From CAZKTF01 sp964555565 (GTDB taxonomy: Bacteria > Planctomycetota > JAJSAM01 > JAKLKS01): a DNA stretch of 28,567 bases. The stretch's first letter is position 1, and each line of letters starts with the position of its first letter. The DNA lies in NCBI GenBank assembly GCA_964555565.1, contig CAZKTF010000018.1:1-28567 (forward strand), read 5' to 3'. Shown here one piece after another: positions 18,401 to 24,380 of this stretch. Under the pieces are notes generated by a model. That model saw only the letters and a list, made by a program, of their open reading frames with translations, had not been told where the DNA came from and did no database searches. Position numbers and translations under genes: made by a program.

Positions 18401-18507
18401 TCCGGCTTCTTAGGCTCGCTCGAGCAGCCCTTCGCGACGAGGGCCACCGAGACGATCACGCCGAGGGTCACGAACCCGGCGAGTCGGGTGCGTCGGGAAT
18501 TCAGCAT
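15424..18507 (-). CDS. Secretin-family outer-membrane channel with Pro-rich linker and helical domain
   Basis: Likely outer-membrane multimeric channel of the GspD/PilQ class, 1027 residues. Order: signal or lipoprotein-like N-terminus (hydrophobic 11-25, then KGCSS with C28, a weak lipobox); Pro/Ala/Lys linker (about 30-200) holding seven heptapeptide repeats (143-191); helical TPR/coiled-coil part (about 205-470); an N0/STN-like domain (about 525-605: TTFNFEATPLSRCIEYLAS, NITLRLTDIDLESALKLLL); an N-domain ending DNILVVAPPEMQAGVDRFL; and the secretin core (about 715-1015) ending VRVPNGGTLLIGGLKN, WLSKIPIISFFFS and LLILIRARI. An acidic Gly/Asn/Ser loop (about 750-800) interrupts the core. ATG at 18507 follows AGGAGGCAGGAGG. 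No type II, III or IV pilus genes are adjacent, so the machine it serves is unclear. A TTGACC-18-TAGACT promoter lies about 110 bases upstream. Confidence 0.9.
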   Translation of the reverse strand: MLNSRRTRLAGFVTLGVIVSVALVAKGCSSEPKKPEPPPKSSGPALAKGDTTTAKPGEPRKPVETAKAMPPVKAPEPAKPAPTPAKPAPEAEPAPVAPVAARGEEPKPVPGEPTPPPKPGKVNIPPPPPAPPDPSEGPAGARPPVEPTKPPVEPTKPPVTPAKPPVEPTRPPVEPTRPPVTPAKPPVEPGRAPEVVPPMVPKIKSPDDMAHDDAMKKLGALSEEKRIALEKQRFLVEDYLDKGDGAFKALKFEDAKQWAQKALDEQSDNAAARNLLNRARAALGERTGEVADMARSLADEARVKREMVETQARTMYDQGKAAMAAGDYDGAAKAFDGVLATIGSSPYEISWGRLPEDARARLADARSALSKQTEQARRKQAEEAYRRVKQEELDRRLAESKKRRALLTEAIDAYDHEDFARAEELGRQALEIDPRDVQAKDVVQAANKARHGQTMEQTRQTEKEKFRRWKDDMLETAIPYSGIVRGPSAEYWDRITRLRKDLGQISGSAEEAPETTALKNRLKETRTTFNFEATPLSRCIEYLASYHSMNIVVHEQVRADADAQNITLRLTDIDLESALKLLLKSATGLTYRVQGSFVVITKPELAREEAVVKIHPVGDLTMKLNNFIPPNLILKPAGAEADEANPVFGGQTEGQAAYGAPEDLIALIKENVGDSAEAWTAEGIGIDAHGDNILVVAPPEMQAGVDRFLNDLRKFSGLVVNIEARFLSVTDNFLRDVGVDIRGLGGEKGVNSPLDDVTNGLDDGASGGLDNGGPGNPAAASGKPSSGAFFNDLSDGDYKGRTEHIFDRSLGTTLSNTAGAILQWTLIDDTQLSVIWRAVQKKQEARVLQAPNLTVYNTQRANITLINQLAFIQDFDVEVAQTAFIADPIVSIIQDGLALDVRPVVSNDRRYVTLQLQPTIATLKRPIPTFTTSLGAFTTPVTLQLPELTIQKAQTTVRVPNGGTLLIGGLKNISLVDLKSETPWLSKIPIISFFFSRRGSSQEFSNLLILIRARIADLSIDEARVAR
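17935..18081 (-). repeat. Seven 21-bp repeats encoding PPV-x-P heptapeptides inside the secretin
   Basis: The units read PPVEPTK, PPVEPTK, PPVTPAK, PPVEPTR, PPVEPTR, PPVTPAK, PPVEPGR. They form a higher-order three-unit pattern (E, E, T) repeated twice plus one final unit, so a 63-base block appears to have duplicated. This is a coding repeat in a periplasmic linker. Confidence 0.95.
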
Positions 18508-18616
18508 CGCCTCCTGCCTCCTTGTCCGCGCCGGACGGCGCGCGGGGCTCCCATGCCCGGTGGAACCCCTGCCCAGGGGAACGCCGATTCGCCCGTATCA
18601 CCAACGCCGGGGGGAG

Positions 18617-18646
18617 AGTCTACCGGGGCGCCGAGAGGGGGGTCAA
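18617..18646 (-). promoter_or_regulatory. Sigma-70-like promoter for the secretin gene
   Basis: On the minus strand, TTGACC (18641-18646), an 18-base spacer and TAGACT (18617-18622), with AAAGA just upstream (18651-18655). This gives a leader of about 100 bases. The same block, slightly altered, precedes the TPR gene at 27569. Confidence 0.55.
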
Positions 18647-18757
18647 CGAGTCTTTGGGGGGGATCCGGCAGCGCCGTGACAGAGGCGTGACGGGTCGCGC
18701 CCGCAAGGGGTTACGACGGTCGCGGGGGGCCCGGCGGCGCGCCCGCGGGAACGCCCC

Positions 18758-20674
18758 TCAGCGGGCCCCGAGGAGGGCCCGGATCTCATCGACGTGCTTC
18801 CGCTCCCGCTCGTTCCTCGCGCGCCCGCGCGCCCTGTCGATGGCGTCCTCCACGACCGCCCTGTCCTTGGCCGAGGGGGGCTCCGTGCCGGCGAGGTGCG
18901 CGAGCGCGATCCAGCACCAGTAGGACGAGTCCCCGTCGAGGGACGCCTTGAGGCAGTTCTCCCCGTAGAGCCTCAGGGCCGCCGGCTCCTGCGCCTTGAA
19001 GAGGGCCTCCATGATGAGGGATGCGTTGCGGCCGTCCCTGTAGCCGAGTTCTCCGGCCTTGATGAAGGACCTCCACGCGTTCATCCACCGATCGCGGGAA
19101 CCCGCCTCGGAGGCCTTCGCCTCCTCGGCCCAGGATCGGCCGATCCAGAAGGGGACCGCGGGGTTGAGGGGCTGCTGCCTCCCCAGGTCCTCGAAGGCCT
19201 CGCGCGCCGCGGCCAGCGCCTCCAACGCCCGCCCCGGGTCGTCCTCGCGCAGCGTCCGCGCCAGGGCGAGGTTCCGCTGGGCCGCCAGGAAGGACGCGAG
19301 GAACGGGGCGGAGGGGACGGGCTGGAGCGCATTCGTCCCCTTCGGCAGGACGGTGATCGGGCCGGCACCGAGGTAGCCGACGGCGGTGCTTCCGCCTCGC
19401 TCGGGCCCCGACCCGGTCCCCGGGAGGAGCATCTCGGGCTTCCCCAGGAGCCCGCGGGCGATCTCCACGGCGGCCTCCGCCTCCGCGCCCCGCGCGGCGG
19501 CCAGGTCGCGGGTCTCGCCCGGGTCGGACGCCAGGTCGTAGACCACCCGGCGGCCTCCCCCGTGGTCGATGGCCCGGAGGTCCCCGACCCGGCAGGCGAC
19601 GGACTGGGCCCAGCGGAAGGACCGCCACCCGTACAGGGTCTCGGAGTACTGCACGAGCCCCTCCGCGCCCGGGGCGGGCGCCTCCCCCCGGAGCAGCGGC
19701 GCGAGCGGGCGCCCGTCCAGGGGGTAGTCCGGGAGCGGACGTCGCGCGAGGTCGAGGAGGGTCGGGTAGAGGTCCACGAGCGAGACGGAGGACCGGACGC
19801 GGGTCCCGGCGGGGACCCCGGGCGGGTAGCGGAGGAGGAGCGGCACGCGGATCGTGGAGCGGTGCAGGAAGAAGCCGTGGGTCCGCTCGCCGTGCTCGCC
19901 GAGGCCCTCGCCGTGGTCCGCCGCGACGGCGACCACGGTCCGGTCCAGCGTCCCCTCCGCGCGCAGGGCCTCGAGGAGCCGCCGGAGCTCGCGGTCCGCG
20001 TAGGCGATCTCCGACTGGTAGGCCTCCTCCGAGTCGGGCGCCGCGCCGGTCCCGCCCGGGGGCCGGTAGGGGTAGTGCGGGTCGAAGAGGTGGACCCAGA
20101 GGAAGAACGGCCTGCCCCGCCCCCGGCCGCGGAGGAAGGAGAGCGCGCGGTCCACCGTCTCCTCGGCCTTCCGCTCGGACTCGAGGGACTCGCCCGGCTC
20201 CGGGTCCTCGGGCGCCTCGTACCCGCCGAACCCCGCGTCGAGCCCCCAGCGCGGCGAGAGCGCGGAGCAGGAGACCACGGCGTGGGTCTCGTAGCCCGCC
20301 GCGGCGAACTCCTCGGCGGCGGTCCGGAAGGCCCGGGCGGCGGCCGGCGCGAGGGGCCGCGGCGGGTCGTTGTCCCGGAGGCCGTGGCGCGGCGGGTGGA
20401 GGCCCGTGAGGATCGTCGCGTGGGAAGGGAGCGTCACGGGACTCGAGCTGGCGGCGTCCTCGAACAGCGCGCCCTCCGCCGCGAGGCCGTCGAGCGTCGG
20501 GGTCCCCGCGTCCGCCCGCCCGTAGCAGCCGAGGCGATCGGCCCGCGTCGTGTCGAGCGTCACCAGGAGGACGGAGGGCGGGCCGGAGTCCCGGCCGAGC
20601 CGCGTCCAGGCCAGGGCGGCCGCCGCGACGACGACGGCGGCGACGAGGACGCTGCGGACGCGAACCGGTGCCAT
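18758..20674 (-). CDS. Membrane-anchored sulfatase-fold (alkaline phosphatase superfamily) enzyme with Thr nucleophile and TPR-like tail
   Basis: 638 residues. An N-terminal anchor or uncleaved signal helix (about 8-23) should place the enzyme in the periplasm. The fold is shown by VLLVTLDTTRADRLGCYG with metal-binding D41, by GTPTLDGLAAEGALFEDA, and by the metal motif AADHGEGLGEHGERTHGFF (D253, H254). Where classical sulfatases have C/S-x-P-x-R, this protein reads TLPSH (T81), so formylglycine cannot form. Thr is the nucleophile in related phosphoethanolamine transferases and phosphodiesterases. A phosphotransfer or phospho-ester substrate is therefore as likely as a sulfate ester. The C-terminal 190 residues or so are helical and TPR-like (EALAAAREAFEDLGRQ, WRSFIKAGELGY). 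The ATG at 20674 has no ribosome site; TATCAT lies 9 nt upstream. It is 42 bases after the third exbD. Confidence 0.85.
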   Translation of the reverse strand: MAPVRVRSVLVAAVVVAAAALAWTRLGRDSGPPSVLLVTLDTTRADRLGCYGRADAGTPTLDGLAAEGALFEDAASSSPVTLPSHATILTGLHPPRHGLRDNDPPRPLAPAAARAFRTAAEEFAAAGYETHAVVSCSALSPRWGLDAGFGGYEAPEDPEPGESLESERKAEETVDRALSFLRGRGRGRPFFLWVHLFDPHYPYRPPGGTGAAPDSEEAYQSEIAYADRELRRLLEALRAEGTLDRTVVAVAADHGEGLGEHGERTHGFFLHRSTIRVPLLLRYPPGVPAGTRVRSSVSLVDLYPTLLDLARRPLPDYPLDGRPLAPLLRGEAPAPGAEGLVQYSETLYGWRSFRWAQSVACRVGDLRAIDHGGGRRVVYDLASDPGETRDLAAARGAEAEAAVEIARGLLGKPEMLLPGTGSGPERGGSTAVGYLGAGPITVLPKGTNALQPVPSAPFLASFLAAQRNLALARTLREDDPGRALEALAAAREAFEDLGRQQPLNPAVPFWIGRSWAEEAKASEAGSRDRWMNAWRSFIKAGELGYRDGRNASLIMEALFKAQEPAALRLYGENCLKASLDGDSSYWCWIALAHLAGTEPPSAKDRAVVEDAIDRARGRARNERERKHVDEIRALLGAR

Positions 20675-20683
20675 GGGGGCGTG

Positions 20684-20689
20684 ATGATA
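20684..20689 (-). promoter_or_regulatory. Possible -10 element (TATCAT) before the sulfatase-fold gene
   Basis: TATCAT lies 9 nt before the ATG at 20674, in a gene without a visible ribosome site. The spacing would give a leader of only a few bases. No convincing -35 box. Confidence 0.3.
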
Positions 20690-20716
20690 CGCGGGCCCCG
20701 GACTTCCGGCATCCGC

Positions 20717-21214
20717 CTAGCGTGGCTCCCGGGGGCCGAACAGGCCGGTCCGGTTGATCGGGGTCCCCCGGAACACCACCTTCGTGAGGTTCGCCCCCAG
20801 GAAGGCGTCCAGCGCCGCCATGACCTCCCCGTGGGGCACCTCGGGGGAGGCCTCGATCCTGCCCTTCATCCCCTCGTCCCTCCGGTGGATGGCGTCGATC
20901 CGGCGGGAGAGCGATCGCCAGGTCGCCGCGTCCGTGGCCATCCCGAGCCGGGTGCCCAGCACGCGCACCTCGGTGGCCCCCTCGCCCGGGCGGCGGTGGA
21001 GCTCGACCGTGAGGTGGGTCTCCGGGAGCACCGGAACCAGCCGGGGGTCCGGGCCTCCCTGCGGCAGGAACGCCTCGAGCTTCTGGTCGAGCGTGCGGAA
21101 CTTCATGCAACAGAGGAACACGACGATGAGCTGGAAGGTGACGTCGATCATCGGCGTCATGTTCATCGTGGATCTCGCGGCCTTCGCGGGGTCTTCGCGT
21201 TCCCGGCGGGTCAT
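20717..21214 (-). CDS. ExbD/TolR-type transport protein 3 (tandem paralogue)
   Basis: Inner-membrane motor subunit, 165 residues. A short cytosolic N-terminus is followed by one membrane helix with the conserved proton-path Asp (D24 in NMTPMIDVTFQLIVVFL), then a periplasmic domain with LTVEL, TEVRVLGTRLGMATD, and a last helix-strand PEVPHGEVMAALDAFLGANLTKVVF. It is plainly a copy of the neighbouring ExbD at 21360, with well over half the residues the same and many Lys replaced by Arg. ATG at 21214 is chosen for its GAGGAGA upstream; a GTG at 21235 precedes that ribosome site. It is separated from its twin by 145 bases containing a hairpin, so expression may be reduced or separate. Confidence 0.92.
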   Translation of the reverse strand: MTRREREDPAKAARSTMNMTPMIDVTFQLIVVFLCCMKFRTLDQKLEAFLPQGGPDPRLVPVLPETHLTVELHRRPGEGATEVRVLGTRLGMATDAATWRSLSRRIDAIHRRDEGMKGRIEASPEVPHGEVMAALDAFLGANLTKVVFRGTPINRTGLFGPREPR

Positions 21215-21322
21215 GGCGTTCTCCTCGCCGCGCACCGGGAACCGACCGGAGGGATTCTACCCCGCGGGGCCGCCGCGCGCCGGGGAGAGCCTCCTACCCG
21301 GCGGGGACCCGCAATCGAGAGC

Positions 21323-21351
21323 GCGCCGCCGGGCGTGCGGGCGCCCGGCGC
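21323..21351 (-). terminator. Hairpin between the two paralogous exbD genes
   Basis: Left arm 21323-21334 and right arm 21343-21351 pair over nine G/C pairs with a three-base bulge. It starts 8 bases after the stop of ExbD 2. There is no T-run. It may attenuate or stabilise the operon mRNA. The rest of the 145-base gap shows only a -10-like TAGAAT (fwd 21255-21260) without a -35 box. Confidence 0.4.
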
Positions 21352-21359
21352 GGATGGCG

Positions 21360-21863
21360 CTACTTCGGCGGCGGCGCGGCGCCGAACTCGCCCGACTTGT
21401 TGAACTGCGTGCCCTTGAACACCACGCTGTTGAGCTTGGCGCCGAGGAAGGCGTCGAGCGCCTTCATGACTTCCCCGTGCGGCACCTCGGGGAAGGCCTC
21501 GATCTCCCCCTTCATCTTCTCTTCCTTCTTGTGCATGTCGAGGATCTGCCTGGAGAGATTGTTCCAGATGCCCGCGTCCGAGGCCATCCCGATCTTGGTC
21601 CCGAGCACGCGCACCTCGGTCTCCGTCTGGCCCAGGCGGCGCTTGAGGGTGACGGTCAGCTTCGTCTCGACGGTCTGCTGCGGGTTGTAGGTCGCGAGCC
21701 CGACGTCCTTGGGGAGGAAGGCCTCGATCTTCTGGTCGAGGCTCCGGAACTTCATCGTGCAGAGGAACACGACGATGAGCTGGAACGTGACGTCGATCAT
21801 CGGCGTCATGTTCATCGTCGACTTCGCCGCCTTGGCGGGGTCCTCCTGCTCTTTCCTGGCCAT
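21360..21863 (-). CDS. ExbD/TolR-type transport protein 2
   Basis: Inner-membrane motor subunit, 167 residues, same plan as ExbD 3: a charged N-terminus, then a helix with D24 in NMTPMIDVTFQLIVVFL, FRSLDQKIEAFLP just outside the membrane, and a periplasmic domain ending PEVPHGEVMKALDAFLGAKLNSVVF. In ExbD/TolR proteins the Asp couples proton flow to movement. ATG at 21863 has AGGAGA upstream and lies 9 bases after the ExbD 1 stop, so the genes are surely co-transcribed. It is more Lys-rich than its downstream copy and has a Pro-rich end. Partner specificity is unknown. Confidence 0.93.
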   Translation of the reverse strand: MARKEQEDPAKAAKSTMNMTPMIDVTFQLIVVFLCTMKFRSLDQKIEAFLPKDVGLATYNPQQTVETKLTVTLKRRLGQTETEVRVLGTKIGMASDAGIWNNLSRQILDMHKKEEKMKGEIEAFPEVPHGEVMKALDAFLGAKLNSVVFKGTQFNKSGEFGAAPPPK

Positions 21864-21872
21864 GGTGGTCTC

Positions 21873-22355
21873 CTACTGCCCTGCGCGTTCCTGCTTCGGG
21901 CGCGCCACCGCGAACTGGAGCTTGTAGATCCTGATCTTCGGGTCGGCGCAGACCTGCATGACCCACTGGACGTCCTGCCACCGGGCGCCCTTGTCCGCGC
22001 GGATGAGGACGAAGAGCTCGGCCGCGTTGGGGGACTCCTTCTCCCGGGCGAAGTCGGCCCAGGGCGCGATCCACCTCTTGAACTCATCGACGTTCATCTC
22101 GATGGCCTTCACCTTGAGGATGGGGGGGTCCCCCGCGTTCTTCCCGCGGAGGAGGTTCACGATGATCCGGCGCTTCTCCAGGATCCCCTTGTCCTCCTCG
22201 CTGTTCTCCGCCGAGGGGAGGGTGAGGTCCTCGATCTCCTTCCGGCTGAGGTCGCTGGCCAGCATGAGGAAGATGATCAGCTGGAAGACGACGTCGATCA
22301 TCGGCGTCATGTTGATGTCGAGGTCGCTGACGTCTATCTGCGCCTTCTGGGCCAT
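21873..22355 (-). CDS. ExbD/TolR-type transport protein 1
   Basis: The most classical ExbD of the three, 160 residues. It has a short acidic N-terminus, then a helix with D21 in INMTPMIDVVFQLIIFLML, and a periplasmic domain with IIVNLLRG and the family ending LFVLIRADKGARWQDVQWVMQ, then IRIYKLQFAVARP. Together with ExbB it should form the proton-driven stator complex. ATG at 22355 has GGAGGAGG upstream. It lies 32 bases after exbB and 9 before exbD 2. It differs strongly from the other two, so it may be the core subunit while they are specialised ones; that is inference. Confidence 0.95.
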   Translation of the reverse strand: MAQKAQIDVSDLDINMTPMIDVVFQLIIFLMLASDLSRKEIEDLTLPSAENSEEDKGILEKRRIIVNLLRGKNAGDPPILKVKAIEMNVDEFKRWIAPWADFAREKESPNAAELFVLIRADKGARWQDVQWVMQVCADPKIRIYKLQFAVARPKQERAGQ

Positions 22356-22387
22356 GCGGGCCTCCTCCTGCGTCCCCTGCCTTGCTC

Positions 22388-23125
22388 CTACTGCTTCTGC
22401 GGCCGGAACCGCTCGACGAGGTCGTCCGACACCGCGATGAGCTCGTTGCAGATCCGGATCACGCGGTTGCGGAAGATGAAGTACATCATCATCGCGGGGA
22501 TGGCCACGAGCAGCCCCTCGAAGGTCGTGATGAGGGCCTGCTGCACGCCGAAGGCCAGGTCCTTGGGGGTGACCCTGGGGCCGAGTTTCACGATGTTGGA
22601 GAAGGCCACGATCATGCCCTGGACCGTGCCGAACAGGCCCCACATCGGCGCCAGGTTCCCGATGAGGGCGAGGTAGGAGATCTTCGTCTGGAGCTTCGTG
22701 GACTCGATGCCGGCCTGCTCCCCCATGACCTGCTTCATGGTCTCGAAACCGGCGTTGAGCTTCGGGAGGCCGGCGGCGAGGATGTTCGTCAGGAAGTTGG
22801 GCTCCGACTCGCAGAGCTCCAGGGCCTCCTGGTACTCCTCCTCCTCGAAGAGCGCCTCGATCTCGTCCACGACCTCGTTGGGGACGAGCTTCTCGCGCTT
22901 GATGTTGATGGTGTGCTCGATGATGAGGGCGAGCGCCGCCACCGAGTGCGCGATGATGATCCACCCGCACCAGCCGCCCCAGGAGAGGATGTTCGAGATG
23001 GTGAGCTTCGACTCTTCCGGGTCGTCCTCCGCCGTGCCGCTGTCCTGGGCGCGGGCGACGCATGCCACCACGAGGACGGCGGCGATCGCCACGCCCCATC
23101 GGAACCACGCCTTGCGCTTGTCCAT
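22388..23125 (-). CDS. MotA/TolQ/ExbB proton channel family protein
   Basis: Inner-membrane stator subunit, 245 residues, that makes the ring around ExbD helices. It has an N-terminal signal-like segment (about 9-27, VARAQ) as in many long ExbB proteins, a first helix (about 48-70), a cytosolic part rich in Glu, and the conserved pair of helices: LALIGNLAPMWGLFGTVQGMI (about 152-172) and GVQQALITTFEGLLVAIPAMMMYF (about 193-216), with the channel Thr residues T200-T201. ATG at 23125 follows GGAGGAGGAGAGG; an upstream extension to 23221 includes the ribosome site and is rejected. It lies 74 bases after TPR2. Confidence 0.95.
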   Translation of the reverse strand: MDKRKAWFRWGVAIAAVLVVACVARAQDSGTAEDDPEESKLTISNILSWGGWCGWIIIAHSVAALALIIEHTINIKREKLVPNEVVDEIEALFEEEEYQEALELCESEPNFLTNILAAGLPKLNAGFETMKQVMGEQAGIESTKLQTKISYLALIGNLAPMWGLFGTVQGMIVAFSNIVKLGPRVTPKDLAFGVQQALITTFEGLLVAIPAMMMYFIFRNRVIRICNELIAVSDDLVERFRPQKQ

Positions 23126-23199
23126 GGCCTGAGCCTCTCCTCCTCCAGGTGACGGGGACCTCGACCCGGGTCCGCGCGCCACGGGCCCCCCCGCAGGGG

Positions 23200-24378
23200 T
23201 CAACGTGCGCGGTTCGCCCATTCCGACCAGGGATAGAACTCGACGAGGTCCTTCAGGGCCTCCTCGCGACGCCGCGCGTCGCCGAGCGCCTCATAGGACT
23301 TTGCCTTATACCACAGGGCCCGGGCGACCTCCTCCGGAACCTCGAACCTCGTGACCTCGACCTCCAGGAACTTCGGGATCGCCGCCCGCGGGTCGCCGCC
23401 GAGCAGGGCCGCGACGCCGGCCCCGTTCGCGGCCGCGGCCTTCGCGGCCGCCGCCCCGCCGGTCTGCGCCGTCACCCGGTCGAACCAGCCGCGGGCCGCG
23501 TCCAGGTCCGCGGCGTTCTTCGTCTGCTCCGCCCGCGCCATGAGCGCCCAGCCGCGGCGGACGAGCGCGTCCACCCGGAGCGCCTCCAGGGCCCTCTTCG
23601 TCTCCGCGTCGGCGGCGCCGACCGCCTCCTTCGCGAGGAACTCGGCCAGGTCGCCGTACTCGTTGGCTGCGGAGAGGCTCTCCCCGCGCCGCTCCATCAG
23701 CCGCCCGCGGGACTGCCGGGCCCGCGCCTCCCAGAGGGGGATGCGCGCCTCGCGGGCCGCCTTCGCGAGGGCGTCCAGGGCCTGGAGGGCGTCGTCGGGC
23801 TTCCCCGAGAGCGACAGGGCCTCGGCCCGGCCGAGGAGGAGCAGGTCCGCCAGCGGGCTCTTCGGCTCCGCCTCCAGGGCCTTCGAGTAGAGGATCGCGG
23901 CCTCGGCGTACTGGGCGGCGGGGGACTTCGAGTCGGCCGCGAGCCTCCGCCGGCAGTCGGCGATGTAGGCGTCCGCCCGGTGATCGACCCACTTCCGGGC
24001 CTTCCCCGCCAGCACGGCCGACTTGGCCCCGAGGAACTCCTGCTCGGCGTCCGCGAAGCGCCCCGCCTTCCAGGCCTCCACTCCGGCCCGGTAGAAGTCG
24101 GGGACGTCCCCGTACTTCACCCCGACGACCTCCGAGGCGGACTTCGAGGCCACGGACCCGGCCTTCGACTTGAACTCCACCTTCTCGTAGGTCTCGGAGA
24201 GGATCTCGACGCCGGTGACCCTCGAGGGCGGCCCCTTCGGGTTGACGACCAGGACCTCGTCGCGGAACTGCTCCGGCGCGGGCTTCTCCGCCGCGGGCTT
24301 CCTGTCCTGGGCGGCGGCCACGGCCGCGAGGAGGAGGAGGGCGGCGGGGGCGAGGAGCGGAGCGGTGGGGGCGCGCAC
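23200..24378 (-). CDS. Secreted TPR-repeat protein (TPR2)
   Basis: 392 residues, function not known. A signal peptide (VRAPTAPLLAPAALLLLAAVAAA, cleavage before QD) sends it to the periplasm. A small strand-rich segment (about 38-75, VLVVNPKGPPSRVTGVEI, YEKVEF) is followed by TPR-like helical repeats to the end (VEAWKAGRFADAEQEF, AAILYSKALEAEPKSP, AEALSLSGKPDDALQAL, ALWYKAKSYEALGDARRREE). The GTG at 24378 is two bases after the TPR1 stop and has GGGAGG upstream; no ATG is available before the signal peptide. Tight linkage to TPR1 and exbB suggests it is a periplasmic partner of the motor. That role is inferred from position. Confidence 0.85.
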   Translation of the reverse strand: MRAPTAPLLAPAALLLLAAVAAAQDRKPAAEKPAPEQFRDEVLVVNPKGPPSRVTGVEILSETYEKVEFKSKAGSVASKSASEVVGVKYGDVPDFYRAGVEAWKAGRFADAEQEFLGAKSAVLAGKARKWVDHRADAYIADCRRRLAADSKSPAAQYAEAAILYSKALEAEPKSPLADLLLLGRAEALSLSGKPDDALQALDALAKAAREARIPLWEARARQSRGRLMERRGESLSAANEYGDLAEFLAKEAVGAADAETKRALEALRVDALVRRGWALMARAEQTKNAADLDAARGWFDRVTAQTGGAAAAKAAAANGAGVAALLGGDPRAAIPKFLEVEVTRFEVPEEVARALWYKAKSYEALGDARRREEALKDLVEFYPWSEWANRAR

Positions 24379-24380
24379 GG

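Noticed and set aside
15424..18507. Secretin as proof of a type II secretion or type IV pilus locus
   Set aside because: No other Gsp, Pil or secretion ATPase gene is in the window.
14656..18690. 1344-codon open frame on the + strand opposite the secretin and HAD genes
   Set aside because: It runs antisense across two clear genes and has the low-complexity Gly/Arg/Leu/Val composition typical of shadow frames in GC-rich DNA.
20717..21863. Two similar exbD genes as an assembly duplication
   Set aside because: The copies differ at many residues and in their mid-domains and flanks, so they are true paralogues.
23198..23203. TTGACC at the TPR2 stop as a -35 box for exbB
   Set aside because: No -10-like hexamer lies at the right distance, and the TGA of the stop codon explains part of the match.
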